64,000 nucleotides of DNA from the NCBI RefSeq assembly GCF_943734655.1, contig NC_071354.1:3197001-3261000 (forward strand), in the 5' to 3' direction. Positions within the stretch are counted from its first letter, which is position 1; the number at the start of each line of letters is the position of its first letter. The stretch comes from Sabethes cyaneus (lineage: Eukaryota; Arthropoda; Insecta; Diptera; Culicidae). The notes beneath the pieces were generated by a model. That model ran no database searches. It worked only from the letters and a program-made list of their open reading frames with translations, and was not told the origin of the DNA. A program made the translations under genes and the position numbers. Below are positions 10,073-22,000 of the stretch, piece after piece.

Positions 10073-13000
10073 ATGGCCCCCGGAGCTAATAGCAACAATA
10101 ATAATCAAAATCGCCAGACAGGAACAAAACCGAAGACAAAATCTTCGAAGAAAAATTCAGTGCCTCGAGAGGTAGTTGCCCCGACTCGGCGAGATCTCCA
10201 GCAGCAGCTAAATGTAAGTAAAAACGTGTGCGTGTGAGTGCGCATAAAACGCATTTTACCACCCCTCCCGCTTTGTTACGTACACTATTATACTAATGTT
10301 TTTGTTGACAAACATGCGAGTAAACTAAGCCGGTGCCGGTTTGGTTTACAGATAGAACTACCATCGAAATTTTTATTGCGCTTAGTGTACGCGCATCGCC
10401 GCCGTTGATTTTATAATTAGACATTTTCAACGGTGTCGTCACTTTTCTCCGCGCAGACTGACCACGCGGAAAACATCTCGCTCACGAAATCGATGTCAGT
10501 CTCAAGCGAACAGTTTCCTCGCGTCGATCGCTTACCAGGTCTCGTACCCTATACAACGACCTCACAGTTTTCGTGTGCATGACTTTCATAGATTGGCTAG
10601 TGCTGATTGCAATTTTGTACTATCTGTTCAAGGTTCTCGTCGATTGGGCAACGGTATCGGGCGTTGCTGAAGCCGCGACTAGCAATCAGCAGCAGGCAGG
10701 ATCAGCCGTTGGAGCTTCCGGCAGTCAGCAGAACATTCTACTCAAACCGAGAAACAACCGTACTCCGGGCGAAGGGACGTGTTACGAAATTGGTGAGTTA
10801 TCTTTTCGTTCTTTTTTGGGAATGAAAATCACCTGTGCGAGAATATTTTTCACGCTGTCGGTAGAAGGCTGCTGCAAAATGTGAAAAACGCAAACTGTAT
10901 AATGAATGGCCACCTAGCGGGGGTGACTCCCACACGATAGTGAGTAAAGGTTTATAAATACAGTATAGTTTATCGATGGAAATGGCGCGGCAGATTAAAT
11001 TGTGAATTTTTGCTTTTTTTGGATAATTGAAAAACGTTTGCTTTGCGCAGCTTCGAGAGTAACGGTAAATGGAAGCGCAATTCTACGTCAACGTTGAAGT
11101 GATTTAACCTTGTCGGTGGTGAAGCCGAGTGCGAGAAAAATAGAAATCTGCTTGTGATGTCTATCTAGACATCTAGAGCGAAGCGTGCTCGCAATTGTGG
11201 CATGTGTTTCTCATGTATACGACATGTGCGGTGTTATCCTAAAGCGATCGAACGAAAAATATTGCCCAGAATTGTCGAGAAACATGTATTCGAGAGGAAG
11301 CGACACGTTTTCTGAACAACTCAGTTTATTGGACTGAAATAACAAAAGTCAAAAGTTATTGATTTGACAGAGCCAATTTCGAAGACAACAGAAAATTATT
11401 ATTTTTATTTGTGGCTGAAATTTGATCTAACGTTAAAGTACCAGTTAAATTGACATAGGATACTCAGTTATTCTAATGTGAATCTATATTTGATTTAAAC
11501 GTAATACCGTGGAATCACTTAAAATTTATGAACGGCTTATTCTGATTGATTTGAGACAGACTACATGGGATACCTTGAAACCTCCCAGTTGGCATCGAAG
11601 TATGACGCTTGCATGATAAGCCAGTCGTCGTATGTTCCAATCTCGACTGGGAGAGACTGTTAGAGTCAAAAGGATCGTAGCAACTGGCCCTGCAATTGTC
11701 CTGCACTCTAACAGCTGGCAGCGAAGTCTGTCGTATATAAATAGAAGGTCAATTTTCGATAACGGAATGTAGCACCTAGGCTTTGCTTTGGTTTGCTTTT
11801 ACATGGGATTTCCGTTGAAAATGCTTAATTGCAGGGGCGACCCAGAATATAACTCGTCTTTTGATCACTCTGTAGACTGCTATAAAAAATTAAAATAAAT
11901 TAAATGAATCCATAATGAGCAATAGTACAGATCATTAATGTATATCTAGATTGAAGAGCACAATGCATTCTGATGTGAAAAAATTTATGCAACATCTTTG
12001 ATGTACCTCAAGGAAGTAACTTTGGATTGATTTTGTTTTCGCTGTCTATTAAATTTCGGCGGCTTGAGCTGCTCTCTTGGACGGTTTCTATACCGTAATA
12101 CAGTAGTCACATCGGCTGGACCTTGTTTTGACCGGTGACTCTGACTTGACTTATTTGCGAATGTTGACGGTGATGTTGGTCACCCCACCCAAACTATGAA
12201 ACATTTTATCTCTGATTGTATGCCCATTCGTAGACCACCATGGAAACCAGCGTGGGGTGATGCTCATTTACGGCTTTTGAAGCGCCTCAGGTCCCCTGCT
12301 GTACGAAAATACAGCAAGCTCCTATGTCCTAGATGCGAACCAGGCCCATACTGAAAACCTCTCAAATATAGAGTAGTAACAATAATCCGATTTCCATTTT
12401 CTAAGCTACAGTTTAACATAACTACTCCTTTACAAAATATTCACTTTACGAATGCAATCCAGCTTGCGTAGAAATCCAAACTATTCTGGTCGTTCGTGAA
12501 TTCCAAGAAAAACGAGGAAGGACTGTCTATGTAAACATGTTTCCGAGTAACCGTAGTGTGAATACAGCAGAGGAAAAATGTGAACTTTTCGCCGCTCACT
12601 TAAGGAATTCCTTCAACACTATTGTCGCTTCAGAAACGCAGGTTGCTCCTGCAATTCGAGATGTATTCCACATAAACGATCATCTCGTTGACACCGCAAT
12701 CAAAAGCTCAAATAGGGTGATTCATATATTTTGGATAGGCGTTACGCTTTTGGACTCGCGACGAAATAAAGACTACGATTGCAAACTCGGGACATGGAAT
12801 TGCAAATCGCTCGGCTTCCCGGGTTGTGATAGGATAATATATGATGAAAACATCCCCGAAACTTGGAAGTCGTAGCACTGCAGGAACTTTGCTGGACAGA
12901 ACAGAAGGTATGGAAAAGCGGGCATCGAGCGGCTACTTTCTACCAGAGCTGTGGCGCCACCAACGAGCTGGGAACCGGCTTTATAGTACTGGGAAAGATG

Positions 13001-16000
13001 CGCCAGCGTGTGATTGGTTGGCAACCGATCAACGCAAGGATGGATGTGCAAGTTGAGGTTTAAGGGCCGTTTCTTCAATTACAGTATCATCAATGTGCAT
13101 TGCCCACACGAAGGGAGACCCGATGACGAGAAGGAGGCGTTCTACGCGCAGCTGGAGCAGGTGTATGATGGTTGTCCGCGACGGGAGGTGAAAATCGTCA
13201 TCGGTAACATGAACGCGTAGGTAGGACGGGAAGCTATATATAGACCGGTAATCGGGCCAAAAAGCCTGCATGCCGCAACGAACGACAACGGCCAACGATG
13301 CGTAAATTTTGCAGCTTCCCGCGGTATGGTAGTCTGAAGTACCTACTTCCCCCGCCAAAATATCCACAAGGTCAACTGGAGATCACCAGACCAACGAATA
13401 GAAAACCAAATTGACCATATCCTAATCGACGGTAAATTCTTCTCTGATGTTATAAACCTGTGGAGCGATATAAACAAGCACGGAACAGGCAAAACTCGGT
13501 CTTCCGGAGGAAAAGCGCCAACAGGAAGATTGGGATCGCGAGGCGATGGAAGAACTGTACCGTGCTAACGATAAACGGAAGTTTTACGAGAAGTTAAACC
13601 GTTCGCGCAAAGGCTATGTGCCGCAGGCCGATATGTGTCGAGACTCAGACGGTAATCTTCTCATGAACGAACGTGAGGTGATCGAGAGGTGGAAGCAGTA
13701 TTATGACGAGCACCTTAACAGCGATGTAGCTGAACATGGAGGTGACGATATGGCAATAGATCTTGGAGCACGTGCAGAAGACGACAGAATACCAGCCCCC
13801 GACCTCCAGGAGGTAGCAGAAGAGATCGGTCGGCTGAAGAACAATAAAGCGGCTGGGGCTGATCATCTACCCGGCGAGCTGCTGAAATACGGTGCTGATG
13901 CACTGGCTAGAGGGCTGCACTGGGTCATTGTCAAGATTTGGGAGGATGAGCTACTACTGGAGGAGTAGATGGAAGGCATCGTGTGTCCGATCTACAAAAA
14001 GGGCGACAAGTTGGATTATTGCAATTACCGCGCAATCACACTGTTGAACGCCGCCTACAAGGTACTCTCCCAACTTTTATGTCGTCGACTATCACCATTT
14101 GCAAAGGAGTTCGTGGGGCAATATCAAACGGGATTCATGGGTACCCGTGCCACCACGGGCCAGATTTTCGCGCTTCGGCAAGTGTTGCAGAAATGTCGCG
14201 AGGCCAACGTGCCCACGCATCATTTATTCATTGACTTTAAATCGGCGTACGACACGATCGATCGAGATCAGCTATGGCAGATTATGCACTACTACGGATT
14301 TCCGGAAAAACTAACGCGATTGGTCAAGGCGACGATGGATCGAGTAATGTGTGTTGTTCGAGTATCAGGGGCAGTCTCGAGTCCCTTCGGATCTCGAAGA
14401 GGGTTACGGCAAGGTGATGGGCTTTCATGTTTGCTGTTTAACATCGCTTTGGAGGGTGTGATAAGAAGAGCGGGTATAGACACGAGTGGCACGATATTCA
14501 CGAAGTCCGTCCAGCTTCTTGGTTTCGCTGACGACGTTGACATCATTACACGTACCTTTGAGAGGATGGCGGAAACGTACATCGGACTGAAAGCTGAAGC
14601 CAAACGGATTGGACTTGTCATTAATGTATCGAAAACAAAATACATGAAAGGAAGAGGTTTTAGAGAAGTGAATGCTGACCTCCCTCCCCGGATTCATTTA
14701 GACGGTGATGAAATCAAGGTGGTAGAAGAGTTCGTGTATCTGGGCTCACTGGTTACCGCAGACAACGACACCAGCAGAGAAATACAAAGACGCATTATGG
14801 CAGGAAATAGTGCCTACTTTGAACTCCGTAGGACGCTGCGATCGAAAAAAATTCGCCACCGCACGAAGTTAACAATCTACAAGACCGGTAGTTCTTTACG
14901 GCCATGAGACATGGACTATGCTCGTGGAGGACCTTAGTGTTTTCGAACGAAAGGTGTTGCGCACCATCTACGGCGGAGTGCAGATGGAAGACGGAACGTG
15001 GAGGAGGCGAATGAACCATGAATTGCATCAGCTGCTTAGGGAATCACCCATCGCTCACACAGCAAAAATCGGTCGCCTGCGATGGGCTGGGCATGTCGTG
15101 AGGATGTCGGACGACTGCCCGGTTAAAAAAGTTCTCAATAACGATCCGACTGGAACGAGACGGCAAGGCGCGCAGCGAGCAAGATGGATCGATCAAGTGG
15201 AAGGCGACCTGCGGACCCTACGTAGACTACGTGGCTGGCGAATTGCGGCCATGGACCGAGTGGAATGGAGACGACTTCTTCGTACAGCAGAGGAATCTCT
15301 GTCAGCCCAGATGATCCATCAACTATTCAGCAAGCAGCAGCGAATCCATAAAGAAAAATAGGAAGAGGTAGACCCAGAAGCTTAGGGGAGATCTCCGATT
15401 TCATCGCTTTGTTCTGCCGCACCGGTGGACATGGACCAATAAGTAAGCCCCAGTTGGCCACGAGTTACGACACTGTTTTAACTGGACCGGAGTTTATTCT
15501 AATCAAATGCAAAATTATTATCTCGTAGGCATAAAATAGAGTGTTTAAAAAAAAGTGGTTCAAGGTTGCTCCCCTGTGGTACGCCAGATAAGTTGCAAAA
15601 TAAGTAGGTATATTCGGACCCGGTCTTCACACTTAACTTACGGTGTGTTAGACGAGTGATAGTCATTTACAGAAGCCTTTCACGCTTAAGCCTTGCAAGA
15701 AAAGAATCTGCCCAATCAAACGCGACTTTCTGGTCTGTGGATATTGCATCAACTTACATTTCCTCGTTCATGTTGCGCAGGTTGAAAAAGATGAAGTCAG
15801 TAATAGTTATAGATACATAGATAGTTTTTAAATGAGATTGGCAAATGATAATACACATTTCCAGCTGACTCGATTTGTACGCTAATACACCTTACGTTGT
15901 CTATACGGCTAAAAAAAATATACCAATATTCAAGTGTTTCATAAAGCGGGGAAAGGTTGATCGAGTAACTTAGTTTACATGGTCATCAACATATCTCCGC

Positions 16001-19000
16001 TACGGGATATCTGTTGCGAATCGAAGTTCAACTCTGTCGTAACGGTGAAATACATCGACTTTGATTTGAAGTTCCCGCACGTTTTGGTAGTAAATCATTG
16101 TCGTGCCAAATAAATATCATTGAGAAAATAAATTACAATAATCTAAAAGTTATGATTCTCTAACTTTTCTCAAATATTTATTTCCAGATAATCTTGCCCT
16201 GCAGGACAACAGTCGCTACATTCCGGTGCGACCGATCGTCCGCCGAAATCTGCTGAGCGAAAGTGCTGGGACCGAGTCCGGCGAGCAGCACAATACCACG
16301 GTCGGTGTGGTTATTCCGACCACTCCAAACTCGGCGCTGCAAACGTTCCGCCTTAACGACGCCTCCGGAGCGTCCAGCATTGGCATTAACAATCTCATCA
16401 ACAACAACACCGGTAGCCAAAAACACATTCTCAATCCCTTCCAACAGCAACAGCTGCAGCAGCAACAGCAACAGCAGCAACTGCGTGCTTCTCCGCTTAG
16501 CTCGCGTGTTCCAGACGGAGCATCCCAGAATCAGCTCAATCTCAATAAAAACTCGAATCAGCAACAGCAGCAGCTGCAGCAGCAACAACAACAATTTTAC
16601 GGCGTTGGTGCCATTGGTGGAGGAGCTGCCTCGAAAGCCAATTTTGAAGACAAATTAAATCAGATTCAAGAGTATATTAAGTTGACCACCAATCTCATCT
16701 CGTCTGTACAAAACGATAATGTAAGTATTTGCAATCTTACGGTTTTTAACGGCGCATCTCAACATCAAGTCGGTTTAGAGTCTTTCACAGAGGAAGCAAT
16801 CGCAGGAGGGAGGGAAGCAAATCAACATCTCTACCGAGATGGGTGATCAGAGTTGCTATTTCATGCCGATCAATTCCACTAGCTTAGAAAGTGTTCCAAA
16901 CAGCGATTCTGAGGTGCGTTTAGTGCGGAGTCTAAAACTGTCTGTCACGTGAAATGTGTTATTGTAATTGCTCGTTACCCACCAGGTGCTACTAACCCTC
17001 CAAGAGCGCACTAATACTGACATCAAACTAACGCTGAATAAATCTGGTTGCAGCACATTTCGGTCGTTGCTAACAACAACTGGCGAATGGCGCACAACCA
17101 ACTTGCAAACCTTCCTGCAATTACCTCCTCTACGTTTTGTTTTATTATAAAAACGAATATTATACCAATCTTTCTCTTATCCCTATTGCAGCTCAACGGT
17201 CCACGGCCACAATCGGTTCAAAGTATCTGCACCAACAACTCCACAACTCCGGTGCAGACTCCTTCCTACGACGAACTGCGTTACCGAATGGAGGGCCAAA
17301 GCAGAAATATGCAAGCACTGAAAGAACAGCAAGCCCATCTTCTGCGATTGCAGCAAGCAGCACGCCAGCAACTGCAGGAAATGGAAGCGATTCGCCATCA
17401 AACAGCAGCCAACGTGGTTCCACTGGAAAACTTTGAATCCGTAGAGCAAGTTCAGGAAGGAATCAGTAGCGTGATGGAGCGGATGCATGTACTAGCTTCG
17501 TTCATCCAGAACCAGCAGGCGCTGAGTAAATTACTCGGTGGAGAAAATGATGATGTGGTTAATGAGCAGGACATTCTGCAGCAAAAGTTTCAGGAGTTAC
17601 GCCATAAGAAAGCTCAGATGCATAATTTAGTTTCCGAGTTACAGAACTTGAATGTGGAAGCGAGTAGACACTTCGAAACCACAGCCCCATCAACTGGAGT
17701 TGAACGGAACGTTCCGATTGAACTAACAAATGCTCCAGCGCCAGCAGCAGATATGAAGAAAGCTACTAAGACTTTCAATCAAAATAATGTCGAACACGCA
17801 ATGCTGAACGGGACCCGCGGTGGTTCTATAACACCGAAGGTGGAAAATGTGCTTCACGACAATGTGGATGGCATTAATGAGGATGAGGATGAGGAAGAGG
17901 AATCGGAGGCAATCGCTGGAACAGCAGATATGTTGAACGAGAAAATCAATGAAATCAACGCCATGAAATCTCAACTGCGACGGTTGAAAGAGATGATGGA
18001 CACGGTGAAATTAATCGAAATGAAAACCGGCGATTCTACCAATGAAGATGAAGATGTCCCCGATGAGAACAATGATAACGCGGACACTGACGAGAACAGT
18101 CGTTCACCGAGCGTCGCCAGTCAGATTAGTGACCAAGCAGGAGCTGCAGGAGGACCCACGGACAAGCGACGAGAGCAGTTGAACCAGCGGGTGGAAGCCT
18201 TACATGCCATGACACGTGATCTTAGAGAGCAAGCAAAATCGATAGCCGCTGAAAGAGACGCTCTAAAAATCTCCCGTTCGGAAATTGAAAAGCGTCGCAA
18301 TAACGTTGCTGAACTGCAGCACCAAGCTGAAGCTCAAACCTCAGAGAAGTTAACCAATCATGTGGCATCACTCGTTTCTTCGTTGCCAGTAGGGGCGAAA
18401 GAGCGCGAACAGATTGCACTAAAAGCTGAACTCGAACAAAAGAGACGCGAACTGGAGCGGATCGAAAAAATGACGCACAGTATCAAGAAGAACACTGAGC
18501 TATCTCGACGAAATACAGAGGTTGCACCACCGAAAGTCTCATCTGTTTCCTCTACTGGCTCTCTTCAATCCCCCAGTCATCCACCGGTAATTCCACCTCC
18601 TCCCGCGACTTCCGCTGCTAACATCACCAGCGCTAGTAACGCCACGAATCACTCGAAGAACTCCGCCGACTCCGGTGTGACTGATATATTTGCTAACGCT
18701 CAACTCGAATCCGGCAGCTATCAATCCAGCAGTACCCGTAGTTTGAATATGGTACCACCAATGCCAGATATTTGCAATCGCGCTGATCGCTATCATCGTA
18801 AGTCCGAGGAAGTTTCCGCTTCAGCGGCACGCACTTCACCTTGGCCAGCGCATTTGTTCGGTGGAAGCGCTGGAGTTGGTCCATCTAGCTCCAACACGGG
18901 ACCTCAAAGTCCTCACCCGTTCCATCCATTCGTTGGTTCAGATATTCAAGTAAGTTCGGCCTATCCGGCCTACAATGTTTATCCGAACTATTCAAATCTG

Positions 19001-22000
19001 CTTCCACCGCATACACCCAATTCGGCACCACCGCTACCAGACCCCTTGATGTTCCAGCACTTTATGCAAACCCAGCAAATGCTGATGAACTCAATAACCC
19101 AGTGTAACCAGTTGCTTTGGATTCAGCAGCGTGAAATCAACAATCTTAACAATGCAGTACTGCTGGTAGGTTTGTTGTAATTATTTTGGTGAAGCAAACA
19201 TTCAAGTTTTACTTTCGTTTTCAGCTACAAGAACGTATTCTCAACAACGGAAACAATAATATCTTGTTGAATGATATCCACGTTCCCGGTGCTGGAGCAC
19301 ACATACGAGCGGAGTCAACCCCACCAAACAACTCGCTCAATTCGGCTGGAACACTCTCCGGTTCCGTCTACAGTCGAGCTCGCTCCGAGCAACCATCAAT
19401 GAATCACCAACAAACTCCTTCCTCCCCATATCAAACGATTCCATCAAACACTGTGCAGCACACGCCGTACGGCAGCCTCAGTGGCGGCTCCACCGGCCAG
19501 TTTCATCCCTTCACACCAACCTCATCACATCAGTCCAGTGCCCAATTTTCGATTAACCAACAAATCCAGCGTAATAACACTAACATCTCGAATGCTAACG
19601 CTGCCGGCTCGGTAAATAGCAATAGTAGCCAACGCAGCTATCGCAATCTCAGACACGTTAACATTAACACCGCTAACAATGCGATCTACGAACAACAGCA
19701 GCTTCAGCAACAGCCTCTATACAGTCACCAAGTCTCTCTGCAACAGCACTCGAATAATTTTATGAACCTAAACAACCCGTTACAACAGACGGGAGCAGCA
19801 GATGATGACACAAATCTGCAGCATCAGCCTTTCAACAACGTTTCCGTTGTTGCCGGTGGTGGCAGCAACCTCGGCCCGTCTCACATGATCAACAATTTGG
19901 CAAACGGACCGACAACGACCATGCAAACGGGAGGACCGCTGCAAGTTTCGGCGCCACCCCCCGCGCAGCAACAAGTTTGTCTGAACAATCTGAACAATAG
20001 CAGTAACAATAGCAACGCTTCTCAGCAAACGCAAGCCCTCAATAACCAAGTTCTACCGGGAGTACGTGCCAACAATTACTGGGACAATTTCAGAAGGTAA
20101 GCCCAGGTGTAAAACCTACGGCCGCAAATGCAAAATCCAGCTAGCCAATACCCAAAGTAGATGTTAACTGTTTTTATTTTATTTTTTGCTTCTTTTTTAT
20201 TTCCGATAGTTGGTAGCATTAATGTTAGCTAGTCTTTGCAAATTACTCCCTGATCGTCCTTATTCAATATCTGCATTTTTTCATTCGCACCTCATAACTT
20301 CGCACACAACCACGCATTAACACATATCGCGAATTACAAAAACAAAAATCCTTCCCAATTCCTAACCACAACTAGAGCCGGCATCGTCTTCGGCCCGCCC
20401 GTCCCTCCTCGACATAATGGCGCAATTCTGTTTTGAATTTACCAATGGTAAGTGTGGTCGCTTTTTCACGCGAAAAAAAAAACCGTCTGAGTTTCAACCG
20501 AGAGTGGATTTGTTTCGTTTTCGATGTGTTATTTCTGATAGCATGCCGGCTTGATAATCGACGAAATGCCGAAAGAAGGGAGTGCACAATGGTTTGACTA
20601 ATACGTTTTATTCTTTGTTGATTAATCTAATACGCTATAGTATGTTGTTTCGATTTTTAGTTCTTTGTCTCGCTAACGAAAGACATTTTTTATTCGTTAT
20701 AGTTCGAACATGTTAGAAGATAACGTTGCATAGGTTTAATCGATTCAGCAGGACTAAGGATAGACATTTTTAGTATTAACTACCATGCGGTATCGAAATC
20801 CGTACAGCTTCGAAATCCGTACACCTAATACAATTTGCTTGATTATATGTATTAAAAAGTCTAAATGCAAAATATTAATAATAGGCCTAGACCCGTGGTT
20901 TATTAGCATTACGTCAATGTCAAAATATAGGTAGTAGGCCATCAAATACAAGTAATAAAAATTAAAACGTTAATGCCTATCAGATTTCTTTTTAAATTGG
21001 CTGTGTTGTTAGCAATTTGCTAAGAAAATAACTACCAATAAAATGAAGTGTAAAGCGCACTTGAAGTGATTTTCCTATTTAAAATCCCGAAAATCAATTT
21101 GAACTAAAGGTGTTTATCGTTCTACAGCTTAATTTCATTCGTTATGGCATTGAAATAATATTTATTCATCATAATTAGTACTGTACGGATTTTGATTCAG
21201 TTTTACTAGTTGAATCTAAATCCGTACACCTGTGCAGTATCCTTAGTGATCCAACTCTATTCTATGTTTTGCCAAACAAAATGGAAATAACTAAAGCTAA
21301 ATATATGTCGATAAACTGGAAGATGGCAATTACGATAATACATGGTGGATAATCCCTTAATAAAAGCATCAAGATAGTTTAAGTTCCGGTCACTACGATA
21401 AGAGCTACTATATTGAATTGGTACTCTCGAAATACCGGAGTCTCTTGTGCAATTTTTCAGCTTTCCGTATAGTTTGCAACAAAAATCAAGAAAAAATGTT
21501 ATATATTGTTTATAAGTGAAGTTAATTTACTCTAAAATGTTGAAAAAGTTTGTTTCTAAGCCTAATATTTCCTGAGGCATAAGGAAAAGAATGTAAGAAC
21601 ATTTAACACAAACGAGGTTTTGTTACAAGTGGGATGGATAGAGGCAATATTTAATCAGTACCAAACCTGATATTTTAACTTTCCGATCGAAAATGAACAA
21701 TTACCCATAATTTGGCTTAAAAACAAAAAGATTGATTCCTTGTAGTGTTCCTACTGTGCGTGTGAACGACTCTTAGATGAGCAGGACTAAAATACAATGC
21801 GTCAATTATCGAGAAAAGCATATTTTATAAAGCAACTAGCTGACCCGACAAACTTCGTATTGCCACAAATTAACCTGTGTTGTACATAATCATGAATCTC
21901 GGATGATCTTTGTCACAATCTCGAGTTTTGCAAGCCCCCCAGTGGACGGCGCTTCCGACGGCGGGTCACCGGCAACACTCGCGACCGTCTCGTCCTGAAT

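Larger units (their letters stand above)
10793..16187 (+). other. PCM1 intron of 5.4 kb, mostly transposon-derived
   Basis: Bounded by gtgagt and tttccag. It contains a SINE-B copy, a non-LTR fragment and an almost complete RTE-A element. 10793-11560, 11802-12230 and 15490-16187 show no recognisable features apart from scattered AT-rich sequence. Confidence 0.7.

Noticed and set aside
16178..16594. Leu-rich minus-strand frame
   Set aside because: Antisense of the poly-Gln tracts in PCM1 exon 3 (CAG/CAA read as CTG/TTG).
16721..16846. Extension of PCM1 exon 3 to the stop at 16844
   Set aside because: A consensus donor (AAT|gtaagt) at 16721 and phase match to 16791 and 17192 show this is intron; the open frame past it is incidental.
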